A stretch of 64,000 bases of DNA from an uncultured Eubacterium sp. (GCA_947088865.1 CAMUHY010000001.1:1-64000), one strand, 5' to 3'. Positions 18,914 to 28,670 are shown, counted from the stretch's first letter. Program-made: numbers and translations. The notes: generated from the sequence alone by a model not told the origin.

Positions 18914-19552
18914 ATGGCTGATTCAATGAAACGATACCCACGTACAAAAGATACTTATACAATTTATCTTAAAAATGTAATTACTAATCCCAATATTGAA
19001 ATTGGTGATTATACCATGTATCATGATTTTTTAAATGACCCTACAACATTTGAAAAAAACAATGTATTATACCATTATCCCATTAATCATGATAAACTTA
19101 TTATTGGAAAATTTTGCTCCATCGCTTGCGGCGCAAAATTTCTTTTTAACAGCGCCAATCACGCAAAGACTTCTCTAAGCACATATCCATTTCCATTATT
19201 CTTTGAAGAATGGGAACTTGATAAAAACAATGTAACCGAAAGCTGGGATAACAAAGGAAATATTATCATAGGCAATGATGTATGGATTGGTTTTGAAGCT
19301 GTTATTCTTGCAGGTGTTACCATTGGCGACGGAGCAATTATTGGAACTCGTGCTGTGGTCACTAAAGATGTACCTCCTTATACCATTGTGGGCGGCGTTC
19401 CTGCAAAACCAATACGAAAACGTTTTGATAATGCTACTATATCAGAACTTCTTAAAATTAAATGGTGGGATTGGTCAGAGGAAAAAATAGCCCAAAATAT
19501 CCAAGCAATCAAAACGGGCAATATCGACTTACTATCTATGGAAAAACCATAA
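18914..19552 (+). CDS. Vat/CatB-like xenobiotic acetyltransferase
   Basis: A 212-residue left-handed beta-helix acyltransferase using acetyl-CoA, active in the cytoplasm. The pattern [76 protein letters not shown] and [24 protein letters not shown] follows the Vat (streptogramin A) and CatB families. The catalytic His is in SANHAK. Hexapeptide repeats run from about residue 110 to 165. The start is the ATG at 18914 with AGGAGG 8 nt upstream; the 47 codons before it are hydrophobic and overlap the terminator. True antibiotic resistance is not proven, since the family includes housekeeping enzymes. Confidence 0.88.
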   Translation: MADSMKRYPRTKDTYTIYLKNVITNPNIEIGDYTMYHDFLNDPTTFEKNNVLYHYPINHDKLIIGKFCSIACGAKFLFNSANHAKTSLSTYPFPLFFEEWELDKNNVTESWDNKGNIIIGNDVWIGFEAVILAGVTIGDGAIIGTRAVVTKDVPPYTIVGGVPAKPIRKRFDNATISELLKIKWWDWSEEKIAQNIQAIKTGNIDLLSMEKP

Positions 19553-19654
19553 TTATCTTTTTTATACAACTTGATGTTTTTCAAATCCCCACCGTGCAAA
19601 TGGAATCATAAATAATTTTATATTCATTCACCAATTAATCTCCTTTATTTTACA

Positions 19655-20626
19655 TCATCTTTCAATACATCCAAGCGCTGTTAAATTTGACAATTCCTCT
19701 TCTAAATCTTTTCCTTGTGTAGTAAGAAAATCCCCCGCTATCAACGCATTGATACCTGCTTCATATCCTGCATATTCGTCTTTTCCCATAGCATTTTGCC
19801 GTCCTCCTGCAAAGCATAACGTTTTATCTGGCATTATTATCCGAAACATTGCAATGGTGCGAAGTATTTGGTCGATACTTAAAAGAGGCTGATGTTCTAA
19901 TCTTGTGCCTGCAATGGGATTTAAAATATTGATTGGAACACAATCTACATTTAATTCTTTCAGGGCATATGCCATCTCTATGCGCTGCTGCGGTGTTTCA
20001 CCCATTGATATAATACCGCCGCTGCAAATTTCCATACCTGCTGCACGCGCTATATGGATTGTTTCGAGTTTATCAGCATAACTGTGTGTAGAACATATCT
20101 GTGAAAAAAAACTAGGAGCTGTCTCAATATTGTGATGATACCGAGTAACGCCGCATTGAACCAAATCCTGCGCCCTTTGCTTGTCAAGACTTCCTAACGA
20201 TGCACACAGTCCAATACTAGTTTCATTATGCAGTCGCTGATAAATTTGTACAATATGCGCAAACTCCAAATCACTTAATCGCTCGCCGCTTGTCACTAAA
20301 CTAAATCGTTCCACCCCATATTTTTGCAATTTTACAGCATGTCCTACAATTTCATCGGAACAAATATCTCCAATCTTAACAATATGAACATCACAGTTAT
20401 GATGTACAGATTGTGCGCAAAAAGCACAATCCCCGCTACATGTCCCAACTTTTGCCGCATAAATCGCACACATTTTCACTTGATTGCCGCAATGTTTTTT
20501 TGTAATTGCCTTTGCTGCACAAATAAGCTCTTTTAATGGTATGTCATTTGATTCCATCATCATCAACGCTTCATCTCTTGTAGGAATATACCCTTCTGCT
20601 ATTTGGTCTAAAATTTGTTTTTTCAT
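19655..20626 (-). CDS. bioB: Biotin synthase
   Basis: Radical-SAM enzyme that inserts sulfur into dethiobiotin. The 323 residues include GTCSGDCAFCAQS with Cys63, Cys67 and Cys70 for the 4Fe-4S/SAM cluster, ERFSLVTSGERLSD, and NILNPIAGTRLE near the C-terminal part. The normally YNHN block reads YHHNIETAPSFF, a mild departure. AGGAG precedes the ATG. Other biotin genes (bioA, bioD, bioF) are absent from the window, so dethiobiotin must come from elsewhere in the genome or from scavenging. A BirA-type operator overlaps the promoter. It converges with the Vat-like gene. Confidence 0.93.
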   Translation of the reverse strand: MKKQILDQIAEGYIPTRDEALMMMESNDIPLKELICAAKAITKKHCGNQVKMCAIYAAKVGTCSGDCAFCAQSVHHNCDVHIVKIGDICSDEIVGHAVKLQKYGVERFSLVTSGERLSDLEFAHIVQIYQRLHNETSIGLCASLGSLDKQRAQDLVQCGVTRYHHNIETAPSFFSQICSTHSYADKLETIHIARAAGMEICSGGIISMGETPQQRIEMAYALKELNVDCVPINILNPIAGTRLEHQPLLSIDQILRTIAMFRIIMPDKTLCFAGGRQNAMGKDEYAGYEAGINALIAGDFLTTQGKDLEEELSNLTALGCIER

Positions 20627-20724
20627 AAATTCTCCTCATTTCTGTACTGTTTTTTGCGCGATTAAGTACAAACTTTTTATATGTATCAAAAAGTTCATGT
20701 ATATAATTGTATCAACAAAAAGGT

Positions 20725-20780
20725 ATTATACCTAAAAATAGTTTATATTGTCAACTTTTAGCAATAAATCAGTTGACAAT
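20725..20780 (-). promoter_or_regulatory. bioB promoter overlapped by a BirA operator
   Basis: Minus-strand TTGACA (20749-20754), an 18-bp spacer and TATAAT (20725-20730). A perfect 10-bp inverted repeat, ATTGTCAACT (20747-20756) and AGTTGACAAT (20771-20780), with a 14-bp gap overlaps the -35. The arm sequence and spacing fit BirA operators of Firmicutes (TTGTTAAC-type arms with a 14-16 bp gap). Inferred: biotinyl-5'-AMP-bound BirA represses bioB. Confidence 0.8.
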
Positions 20781-20795
20781 ATAATATAAAAATAA

Positions 20796-20834
20796 GGATA
20801 TCTTAAACGTTTTTTGATAACTTTTAAGATATCC
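20796..20834 (-). terminator. Terminator after the FMN-binding lipoprotein
   Basis: Minus-strand stem GGATATCTTAAA (20823-20834) / TTTAAGATATCC (20796-20807) followed by TTATTTTTATA. It ends the chemoreceptor/lipoprotein operon. Confidence 0.75.
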
Positions 20835-20883
20835 CTTTCTATCTATATTTTATATAATTTTTAGCTAATCAGCTTTATACTAC

Positions 20884-21324
20884 TTAGTTTAATGTATCCA
20901 CAAACACAATGCTAGAATCTCCTTTTTTTGCCTGCTCTAATACGGCTGCTGCTAACTTTTGAAAGGAATTATAAGAAGATGTTGCTCCAGACAAAGCATC
21001 TATTTTATTTTCTTTCTGACTATTTAAAAATTGATTGGCATAATAGCGCGTATATTCATTGGGATATGTCCCATTAGAATGAAGCATTGTCTGCATATAA
21101 GCATTATCCCAACTCTTAATAAAACCGCTCTCATTTTCAGCATTATACTCCACAGAGACAATACTGTTATCCTTAACCATAATTGTAATATATTCTTTCC
21201 AACCATGATTAAATTGAGCTGCTTGAGCTGTATAATAGCCATCTTGAAACCCTGTTTTTTCACCACAAGCAGTCAAGGACACTATCAGGCATAAAACTAA
21301 AACCAAACTTGCTATTCGCTTCAT
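20884..21324 (-). CDS. FMN-binding (flavinylated) lipoprotein
   Basis: A 146-residue exported lipoprotein. The signal peptide ends in LIVSLTAC, giving a lipidated Cys20. The rest is one FMN-binding domain with the covalent flavinylation motif DALSGATSS at residues 109-117, where ApbE-type transferases attach FMN to a Thr/Ser. The [26 protein letters not shown] segment is typical of the family. Such proteins carry electrons at the outer membrane face in extracellular electron transfer. Its ATG overlaps the chemoreceptor stop (ATGA, 4 nt), so the two are coupled. No ApbE, RnfG or electron-transfer complex gene lies nearby. Inferred: redox or fumarate-like signal input to the chemoreceptor. Confidence 0.85.
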   Translation of the reverse strand: MKRIASLVLVLCLIVSLTACGEKTGFQDGYYTAQAAQFNHGWKEYITIMVKDNSIVSVEYNAENESGFIKSWDNAYMQTMLHSNGTYPNEYTRYYANQFLNSQKENKIDALSGATSSYNSFQKLAAAVLEQAKKGDSSIVFVDTLN

Positions 21325-23348
21325 CTCTTGCGTCCCTCCTTCAGATTAAATTTTTTCACATAAGATTGTAATGCTTCTGCTTCTTTTGCCAATAATTCAC
21401 TAGATTGTTTTGTTCCACTAGCATTTTGCAAATTGCGGTCGGCAATGGTAGAAATTTCTTCAATTCGCTCTTCCATACTTATTAAAGCGCTTTCTTGCCC
21501 TTGTACAGCATCCACCAACTGCTCTGAAATTGTACTAATTTGGTCTGAGACTGAAGAAATCGCCTGAAGAGAACCTGCCGTTGCAGCAGTCAATTCAACA
21601 CCTGTCTGGATAATTGCTCTCGTACCACTTACCATTTCGGTAGCTTCCTGTGCTGCTTTGGTACTTCTTGTAGCTAACTGCCGAACTTCATCAACCACCA
21701 CAGCAAATCCTTTTCCAGCACTTCCGGCACGAGCTGCCTCCACAGAAGCATTAATTGCTAAAATGCTTGTTTGAAAAGCAATATCCTCAATAGATTTTGC
21801 AATTTTAGTAATTTCTTGAGTATTGGCATTAATATCATCCATTGCACTAGAAAGCGAAGACATACATATATTTGCTTCCCCAACACACTGTGTAATTTCT
21901 TCTGTTTTCATGTAGGTTTGATTGGTACTTTCTGTGACACAAGATAATCGTTCCTTTACATGAGACACTTCTTGAACCAACACTTCCGTTGATTGATTTT
22001 GCTCTATGGACGCTTGATGTAACTGACTAGACTGTCCGTTCATTTCTTCTGACATCTCTGCTAATCGTGTAGCTGCTGCATGAAAACCTACAAGCGTTTT
22101 ATTCATTGATTGAATAATGGTATGTAAACTTGATTGAATTAAGGTAAAATCTCCTTTATACTCCACTTGAGGCTCAACGCATAAATTGCCGTCTGCAATT
22201 TGTGTCAATACCTGTTGAATATCTGATATATAACAATTTACACTTTGTACCGTATCATCCAATGTCTGTGTCAACACTTGCAGCTCATCTCTGGAATAAA
22301 CAGGTACCACTTTGGTATGCAAATCTCCATCTGAAAGAGCTACCATTCGACTTGTCACTCTCTTTACTGGTCGTGAAATTGACTGAGCTAATTGTAAAAC
22401 AAGTAACATCGAAAGAAACAACACTGCTATTGTAGATAAGATTGCCACCATCATTGCTGTATTAATCAAATGATTATAATCCGACTTTGGAATCTGAATA
22501 ACCAACGACCACTGTGTGCCTCGTACAGGAGAAAAGGCAACTAACGTCTGTGTTTCATCAATTGGAATCTCAATAGCGCCAGTCTCTCCAGTAGTCACAT
22601 GACGAAGCATGTTCTCATTCTCTCCGTTTAATTCAATTAGTGTACTGCCAGCTAAAACTATCGACTGGTCTGGATGTGCAACAACGTTTCCTTCTCGATT
22701 TACCATATAAGCATTGCTATGTTTACCAATATTAATATTGTTAATAACATCATTAAGCGTATCATATTTATAGACACCCACTACGTATAAAATGGTTTCT
22801 CCATCTTCCTTTACAGGCATCCCCATTGTAATTCCTAAATTTTTTTGAAAAATAGTTGAAGAATCGGTCGTTAAATTGTCCGTCGTTTGAAGAAGTGCAT
22901 AAAAATTGCTGTCCAAACGTTCTGGTGCGCCGCTAATTCCTTGAACCAACTGCCCGTCTAAATCATATAGAGCAATAGTATAAAATTCATATATCTCTGC
23001 CGCTTCCACTAAAACATTTTCACGGTTCATTTGAGTCGTTTCCTCATCAAACAAAACATCTTCTTCGCTGTCAATAAAAATGGAACGCATACGAGAATCT
23101 CCTGCAATTGTCATCATTCGGTCTGCTAACATATGGATATTTGCTTCCACCGTTTTAGCCGATTGTCTAGCCATCGGCTGCAAACTATCCAATAAGATAT
23201 TATTTGCCAATGATTGCATGGATAATGCCATAATCACACAACATACGATAACCAATATCAATATGTTAAACGTGGTACTTCTCAATATTCTCCCATTTAG
23301 GCTCCGTTTGATTTTTCGGTTATGGGAGTCTGCTTTTTTCTTCGTCAT
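21321..23348 (-). CDS. Methyl-accepting chemotaxis protein (dCache type)
   Basis: A 675-residue chemoreceptor. An N-terminal membrane segment lies at about 20-45, an extracellular dCache-like ligand domain at about 50-315, and a second membrane segment at about 318-340. A HAMP domain follows ([22 protein letters not shown]). The cytoplasmic signalling hairpin has the conserved tip [35 protein letters not shown]. The start at 23348 is chosen because AAGGAG lies 8 nt upstream; 20 earlier in-frame codons lack a site. It overlaps the downstream FMN-binding lipoprotein gene by 4 nt. CheW/CheA genes are outside the window. Confidence 0.95.
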   Translation of the reverse strand: MTKKKADSHNRKIKRSLNGRILRSTTFNILILVIVCCVIMALSMQSLANNILLDSLQPMARQSAKTVEANIHMLADRMMTIAGDSRMRSIFIDSEEDVLFDEETTQMNRENVLVEAAEIYEFYTIALYDLDGQLVQGISGAPERLDSNFYALLQTTDNLTTDSSTIFQKNLGITMGMPVKEDGETILYVVGVYKYDTLNDVINNINIGKHSNAYMVNREGNVVAHPDQSIVLAGSTLIELNGENENMLRHVTTGETGAIEIPIDETQTLVAFSPVRGTQWSLVIQIPKSDYNHLINTAMMVAILSTIAVLFLSMLLVLQLAQSISRPVKRVTSRMVALSDGDLHTKVVPVYSRDELQVLTQTLDDTVQSVNCYISDIQQVLTQIADGNLCVEPQVEYKGDFTLIQSSLHTIIQSMNKTLVGFHAAATRLAEMSEEMNGQSSQLHQASIEQNQSTEVLVQEVSHVKERLSCVTESTNQTYMKTEEITQCVGEANICMSSLSSAMDDINANTQEITKIAKSIEDIAFQTSILAINASVEAARAGSAGKGFAVVVDEVRQLATRSTKAAQEATEMVSGTRAIIQTGVELTAATAGSLQAISSVSDQISTISEQLVDAVQGQESALISMEERIEEISTIADRNLQNASGTKQSSELLAKEAEALQSYVKKFNLKEGRKR

Positions 23349-23497
23349 GTCTTTTTCTCCTTTTCCTGAAATCTTTTTTAATGACCTAGTGAAAACGTTG
23401 TTTAACAAAATAAGATTTTGAAATAAATATTAATCCAATGAATAAACAAACGCTTTGCTTTACAATATATCATAAAAAATTAAAAAAAAGAAGCTTT

Positions 23498-24091
23498 TTA
23501 TTTATACTGTTTATCCCACACCATATTTAAGATAACTACTCTTTTATCCGCTGAACCTTCCCATTTTGTAGAAAATCCAACATTTTCTAACTCATTGACA
23601 ATCATTTGTCCAATTTTTACAGCATCCACCTCTTCTGAATAATTGCCGAAACAAAAATAAAGTGTTGTAGAACCATCAAAAAGATGTTCCAAATCCTGCA
23701 TCGTATAAAAACAATAACCAATAATGGTTTCGCCTTCCTCCATGTGTTCAGCAGCTTCTTCATTGCAGTCATCAATACCATCAGACAACGTATATCCAGC
23801 ACAATGCTGTGTAACAATGCCTTTTTGTTCCATATTGGCAAAAGCACGGTCAAGCTTAAAAAAATATTCTTGTGTTCCCGTATTTTGAAATTTATCACGC
23901 AACACGGCAATAATTGCATGAAAGTCAATATCTGCAATATGTTCCATATCATCAGGATAATTTTCTTCAATATATAACTCACACTCTTCTTCTATCTCTT
24001 CATTTGATAAAAAACCTGCCTTTATATAATTTATTATCATTTCTTCCACTTCATCCGCACAACATTCATCCAATTTGTCTTTCCACTCCAT
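23498..24091 (-). CDS. Hypothetical protein, DUF6891-like
   Basis: A 197-residue acidic cytoplasmic protein without signal or membrane segments. The C-terminal half, GYCFYTMQDLEHLFDGSTTLYFCFGNYS...AVKIGQMIVNELENVGFSTKWEGSADKRVVI, resembles the DUF6891 domain, of unknown function. The N-terminal half is helical and rich in Glu. The ATG is preceded by AAGGAG. It is monocistronic, lying between the chemoreceptor operon and the divergent second LytTR system. Confidence 0.7.
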   Translation of the reverse strand: MEWKDKLDECCADEVEEMIINYIKAGFLSNEEIEEECELYIEENYPDDMEHIADIDFHAIIAVLRDKFQNTGTQEYFFKLDRAFANMEQKGIVTQHCAGYTLSDGIDDCNEEAAEHMEEGETIIGYCFYTMQDLEHLFDGSTTLYFCFGNYSEEVDAVKIGQMIVNELENVGFSTKWEGSADKRVVILNMVWDKQYK

Positions 24092-24294
24092 AATTAAAAT
24101 TCTCCTTATTTTTATTCTTTTATTTTAATAGTATATATAAATATTCTATAACAAAAATCATAAAACTTATAGACAATATTTGTAAAATTTTATATTTATA
24201 TATTAATTATAATTTATTTTAAATATACTATTTTTTTCGTTTTTGTCAACTATAAATGAAAGGATTAGCTATTTTCTTTCATGATTTTTCTTAA

Positions 24295-24383
24295 CCTTAT
24301 CGCTATTTTTAGTACTTTAATAAAATCTTACACCCTTGTAAAAATAAATTTAACCTTGTAGATTTAAAATAATGTGCTATAAT
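24295..24383 (+). promoter_or_regulatory. Putative LytTR-controlled promoter of the second two-component system
   Basis: CCTTGTA occurs at 24334-24340 and 24354-24360 (20 bp apart), with a related CCTTAT at 24295-24300, about two periods upstream. TTGTAG (24356-24361), 16 bp and TATAAT (24378-24383) form a promoter whose -35 overlaps the last repeat. The motif differs from that of the first LytTR system. The rest of the 327-bp gap (24092-24418) holds no recognisable gene. Confidence 0.45.
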
Positions 24384-24418
24384 CTAAAAACATATTGCAA
24401 TATTTTGAGGAAAAATAA

Positions 24419-25153
24419 ATGAACATAACAATTTGTGATGATAATATACATGATTTAACGAAATTGGAAATTTTACTAGAAAAATACAAAGAATTACATT
24501 CTAATATTGATTTTGAAATGGAACAATTCTTAAATCCATCTATATTATACAAGAAAATACAAGAAAACAAACTTGCGGATATCTATATACTTGATATTCT
24601 TATGTCGGATACTACGGGGATTGAACTTGGCAATATAATTAGAACACATGGCGATAAAAATGTTATTATCTATACGACTTTATCGGATGATTTTGCTTTG
24701 GATGCTTATCATATTCATGCGGTGCGCTATTTACTAAAACCCATTCAAGAAAACCAATTTTTTGAAGCAATGGACTATGCCTTATCGTACATGGAATTTA
24801 AAAAAGTCCCCTTATATTCAGTAAAGACAAAAAAAGGATTGATATCAATACCCTATTCCAACATTGAATATATTGAAAATGCCTCAAGATTGCTGCATCT
24901 TCACCAGACTGACGGCAAAACGATAACAAGCATCTTTATAAGAAAATCGTTTGAAGATGAAGTAAATGAACTGTCTTATAATTCATGTTTCCTAAAAATT
25001 CATAAATCCTTTATAGTAAATATGAATTTTATACAAAAACTAGAAGGGAATAATATTGTAATGAGAAGCGGCGCTATTGTCCCTATCAGCCAAAAAAATA
25101 CAACCAATGTAAAAAGACAATATCTTCTGTTTTTGTCTAAACAATTTGAATAG
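24419..25153 (+). CDS. LytTR-family response regulator
   Basis: A 244-residue regulator. The receiver domain begins MNITICDDNIHDLTKLE, with the phospho-acceptor Asp in IYILDILMSDTTGIELG and KPI near residue 105. The LytTR DNA-binding domain is at about 140-240 (KGLISIPYSNIEYIENASRLL, SCFLKIHKSFIVNMNFIQKLEG). GAGG precedes the ATG by about 8 nt. It is followed after 9 nt by the GHKL kinase. Repeats in its promoter suggest autoregulation. Confidence 0.95.
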   Translation: MNITICDDNIHDLTKLEILLEKYKELHSNIDFEMEQFLNPSILYKKIQENKLADIYILDILMSDTTGIELGNIIRTHGDKNVIIYTTLSDDFALDAYHIHAVRYLLKPIQENQFFEAMDYALSYMEFKKVPLYSVKTKKGLISIPYSNIEYIENASRLLHLHQTDGKTITSIFIRKSFEDEVNELSYNSCFLKIHKSFIVNMNFIQKLEGNNIVMRSGAIVPISQKNTTNVKRQYLLFLSKQFE

Positions 25154-25162
25154 AGACCGCTC

Positions 25163-26452
25163 ATGAATTATTTTAATAATATTTCTTATATGATAAGTCA
25201 CCTATTTTTGATGCTGTTTATATATTTATTTATTACACACCGCTACTCAAAAACAGCAACAAAATGGATTTGTTTTACTTCATTTTTACTTCTTAGCATA
25301 ACCGATTATATCAAATTAAATGTATTTCCGCACAGTGATTTATGTTATTTGATAATAACATTACTGCAAATATTGATAACACAATCTACTGGAATATTTA
25401 TTTCTAAAAAAAGAAATAATAAAGTACTTTTTATTGGACTAAGCGCTTCTAATTATACCATTATAGGAAGTGTTACAGCAGCTATTTTATATATCTATAC
25501 CAAAAATATTCCACTTGCTTTATTGGGCAATTTTGTCGTCCATGCAATTGTCCTTTTGATTTTATACCATAGTATTCGGAATATCTGGATTAAACAATAT
25601 GAAAATGAATATACAAAAGATTGGTGGAAATTATGCTTTATTCCTGTTTTTTTCTATTGCAGCTTTTCTTGCATTGCATTTTTTCCATATACACTTTATG
25701 ATAATCCCAACAATATTCTTGGCATCTTATTCTTTATGTTGACTATGATTGTCTCTTATATTGTGGTGCTGCAATATATTGAAAACGACTCTAAACAAAA
25801 AGATATTTACTGGAAAAATGCACTGTTTGAATCCTATATTAAAGGTCTTGAAAATCAATATTACTTAGTGGAACAATCAGAAAAAAATATAAAAATACTG
25901 CGTCATGATATTCGACATTATTCCAGCATGATGAATGAACTTTTAAACCAACAAAAATATGAGGAAATACGAAATATTTTAACACATATTGACGCCGTAG
26001 CAGATGAACATAAAGTTATCAAATATTGCCATCATCTTATTGCCAATACTATTCTCTCAAAAATGATGGAAAAATCTTCTTTCTTCGATATTGATGTTCA
26101 TTTAGACGTAGATATTCCAAAGACTATTGTTGTCAATGATTATGAATTTTCTTCGGTCATTGCCAATCTATTTGAAAATGCTATTAATTGTGTGAAAGAT
26201 TTTGAAAAAGAAGACCGCTATATTGATATTAGGATTCATTGTACAAATGAACAATTATTTATTCAAATGAAAAATCGCTATAAAGAAGAACTTACTTTTG
26301 ATTCCTTAACAGGATTGCCCAAAAGTAAAAAAAATGGCAATCATGGTCTGGGTATGCAAAGCGCTTTATCTTTTTGTCAAAAAATTAGCGGCACTATTGA
26401 CTGTTTTTGCCAAGATGAATTTTTCTATATTACTTTATTTGCTAAATTTTAA
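25163..26452 (+). CDS. GHKL-family sensor histidine kinase (AgrC/NatK type)
   Basis: A 429-residue membrane kinase paired with the preceding regulator. Six hydrophobic segments fill residues about 5-205. The dimerisation/phosphoacceptor segment is NIKILRHDIRHYSSMMNELL, with His in RHDIRH. The GHKL ATPase domain has ANLFENAINCV (N box) and GNHGLGMQSALSFCQKISG (G box). No peptide-pheromone genes were found beside it. It is followed by a hairpin terminator and then a diguanylate cyclase gene in the same direction. Confidence 0.93.
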   Translation: MNYFNNISYMISHLFLMLFIYLFITHRYSKTATKWICFTSFLLLSITDYIKLNVFPHSDLCYLIITLLQILITQSTGIFISKKRNNKVLFIGLSASNYTIIGSVTAAILYIYTKNIPLALLGNFVVHAIVLLILYHSIRNIWIKQYENEYTKDWWKLCFIPVFFYCSFSCIAFFPYTLYDNPNNILGILFFMLTMIVSYIVVLQYIENDSKQKDIYWKNALFESYIKGLENQYYLVEQSEKNIKILRHDIRHYSSMMNELLNQQKYEEIRNILTHIDAVADEHKVIKYCHHLIANTILSKMMEKSSFFDIDVHLDVDIPKTIVVNDYEFSSVIANLFENAINCVKDFEKEDRYIDIRIHCTNEQLFIQMKNRYKEELTFDSLTGLPKSKKNGNHGLGMQSALSFCQKISGTIDCFCQDEFFYITLFAKF

Positions 26453-26500
26453 AACAAGATATAAAAAATATATAATATATTTTTTTATATCTTGTTATAA
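26453..26500 (+). terminator. Terminator after the second GHKL kinase
   Basis: A perfect 16-bp stem: 26453-26468 (AACAAGATATAAAAAA) pairs with 26481-26496. It is followed by an AT-rich stretch and a later run of eight T. Confidence 0.7.
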
Positions 26501-26587
26501 TTTGGCTTTTTTTTGCGAAATATTGTCTCTGATGAAATGAATGAAAAAGCGTTATAATGAAGAAGATTATTATAAGTTGCTTATGCA

Positions 26588-26610
26588 CAAAAAGCAGCAC
26601 AGAAATGGGG
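26588..26610 (+). repeat. 22-bp segment shared with the pstB leader
   Basis: The segment matches 39798-39819 at all but one position (CAAAAAGCAGC, then R, then CAGAAATGGG). In both places it ends in the Shine-Dalgarno of the next gene (diguanylate cyclase here, pstB there). Confidence 0.6.
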
Positions 26611-26616
26611 ATTATA

Positions 26617-28536
26617 ATGCAAAAAACATTTATTCGATATACATTTGCTATCATTACATCAGCTATTTTTCTAATATTTTTTATTAATCTTTTAATTACA
26701 CTGCATACGCTTGAATCCCAGCAGTACAATAAATTTTATACCAAATCCGAACAAGTTATTCACACACTCGAAACCAATCAAGCGGAACTTGCTATTTTAC
26801 AGGAAAATTTAGACGAGGATTATCTCACAAGAGCAAAGGCTGCTGCCTATATATTTGACACACAGGAAGAAATTTCCATGAATGTAGGCGAGATGCAATA
26901 TTTAGCAAAACTTTTAAATGTAGATGAATTACATGTAATCGATGAAAATGGTTTTATTGTAGCTGCTTCTGTTTCAAAATATGTTGGGTTTGATATGTCA
27001 AAACACGAACAAACTCGCCCTTTTCTAGCTATGCTTGAAAATGATAAGGAAGAAGATTACTTAATTCAAGAAGCCCAGCCTAATGCTGCTGACAATAAAA
27101 TTATGCAGTATATTGGCGTAACTAGAAAAGGAAAAAAAGGAATTATTCAGGTTGGTTTTAAACCAACTAGACAGTTAGAAGCTAAAGCAAGGAATACGTA
27201 TGAATATATATTCTCTCGATTTCCTACGGATTCCGGTGAAGAACTTTTTGCAGTAGACCGTTTTACAGGTGATATTTTAGGTCATTCAGACGGCATGGAT
27301 ACCGATTTTTCTGCTGCCTACTATCAACCTGAGCAACTTTTAGAATGTACAAAGGGTTCCTATAAAAAACAAAAAAATGGCAGCTCTATGTATGTTGTGG
27401 TTCGAGAGTATGACAATATTTTAATTGGTCTTGCTATTCCTCAAAACAATCTAACGGGGCAGCTTTTTAAACAAGTTTTTAATACATTATGGTATCTGCT
27501 GTTAATTGAAGCAATTGTGCTGATTCTTTTAAATTATCTTGTAAAACGAAAAGTAGTCAATGGTATTCACTTCATTATACAAAATTTGATGGATATTACA
27601 AACGGAAATCTGGACACGACTGTGGCAGCAGATGATAATCCAGAATTAAAAGCATTAAGTTCTGGAATCAATACAATGGTAAAAAGTATAATCAGTATTT
27701 CAGACCGAATCTCTGCTATTATTAAAATTAGCGGTATTCCACTGGCTGCATTCGAGTATAAACTGGATGTCCAACATGTATTTATCACTTCTGGCTTTAA
27801 AGAATTATTGGATATTTCGGAAGAAAAAACAAAAAAATTATGCCAAGACTCCATTTTATTTGATAAATATATCAAAAATATTATCAATCATCCATTAAAA
27901 GGAGAAACAGATATATTCCAAATAACGGATACCAAATATGTCCGTATTCATATGTCTGAATCCTCTAACACAAACTTGGGTGTTATTATTGATATCAGCA
28001 AAGATATTATTGAAAAACAACAGATGCAATATGAAAATACACACGACTTTTTAACAAAATTATATAAATATTCCTATTTTAAACAACTTGCGGCAGAACG
28101 ATTACAACATATGTCGCCTGAACATGTCTGTGCTATTGTTATGCTTGATTTAGATTCCTTTAAATCTATTAACGACACGTTTGGGCATGATGTAGGTGAT
28201 AAATACTTACAGCATTTTTCCAATATAATGCGCTCTATGCCGCCTGAGCATTTTCTATCTGCAAGACGTTCTGGCGATGAATTTTGTATGATGTTATTCA
28301 ACTGTAACAATAAAAACGATATTATTCAATATCTAAATCAATTTTATCAAGCGTTAGACCAAACACCTGTACAATTATCGGATAGTCAATCCAAAGTAAT
28401 TGGTGCTTCCAGCGGCTTTGCTTGGACATCGGATTCCAATGCAGATATAGACGAACTTTTAAACTATGCAGACGAAGCTCTCTATGATATAAAGAGAGAG
28501 ACAAAAGGTCGTTTTGGAGAATATCATATGTTATAA
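26617..28536 (+). CDS. Membrane diguanylate cyclase with Cache and GGDEF domains
   Basis: A 639-residue membrane protein predicted to make cyclic di-GMP from two GTP. A membrane segment lies at about 8-30, an extracellular sensor domain at about 35-275, and a second membrane segment at about 285-310. A HAMP-like region, a PAS-like region (about 365-470) and a GGDEF domain follow. The active-site signature reads RRSGDEF, i.e. SGDEF, instead of GGDEF, still compatible with activity. The inhibitory RxxD site is not evident upstream of it. DSFKSINDTFGHDVGD is well conserved. The start at 26617 has GGGGA 6 nt upstream; the frame is open 20 codons earlier. Confidence 0.92.
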   Translation: MQKTFIRYTFAIITSAIFLIFFINLLITLHTLESQQYNKFYTKSEQVIHTLETNQAELAILQENLDEDYLTRAKAAAYIFDTQEEISMNVGEMQYLAKLLNVDELHVIDENGFIVAASVSKYVGFDMSKHEQTRPFLAMLENDKEEDYLIQEAQPNAADNKIMQYIGVTRKGKKGIIQVGFKPTRQLEAKARNTYEYIFSRFPTDSGEELFAVDRFTGDILGHSDGMDTDFSAAYYQPEQLLECTKGSYKKQKNGSSMYVVVREYDNILIGLAIPQNNLTGQLFKQVFNTLWYLLLIEAIVLILLNYLVKRKVVNGIHFIIQNLMDITNGNLDTTVAADDNPELKALSSGINTMVKSIISISDRISAIIKISGIPLAAFEYKLDVQHVFITSGFKELLDISEEKTKKLCQDSILFDKYIKNIINHPLKGETDIFQITDTKYVRIHMSESSNTNLGVIIDISKDIIEKQQMQYENTHDFLTKLYKYSYFKQLAAERLQHMSPEHVCAIVMLDLDSFKSINDTFGHDVGDKYLQHFSNIMRSMPPEHFLSARRSGDEFCMMLFNCNNKNDIIQYLNQFYQALDQTPVQLSDSQSKVIGASSGFAWTSDSNADIDELLNYADEALYDIKRETKGRFGEYHML

Positions 28537-28576
28537 TTTCTTTGTTATTTTATAAAAACTTTCCCTCCTTCTATCA

Positions 28577-28670
28577 AAAAAGGCTGTTGTAAAATAGAAC
28601 TTTCATTTCATATATAATAGTAAAATAAAACTATATATAGCACTTGAAATTCTTTTTACAACAACCTTTT
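28577..28670. terminator. Bidirectional terminator between converging genes
   Basis: Arms AAAAGGCTGTTGTAAAA (28578-28594) and TTTTACAACAACCTTTT (28654-28670) pair with one G-U. The stem is flanked by A and T runs and serves both the cyclase gene and the chemoreceptor gene. Confidence 0.75.

Noticed and set aside
26500-26616. Cyclic di-GMP riboswitch before the diguanylate cyclase
   Set aside because: None of the conserved GEMM motifs are present; only a short repeat shared with the pstB leader.
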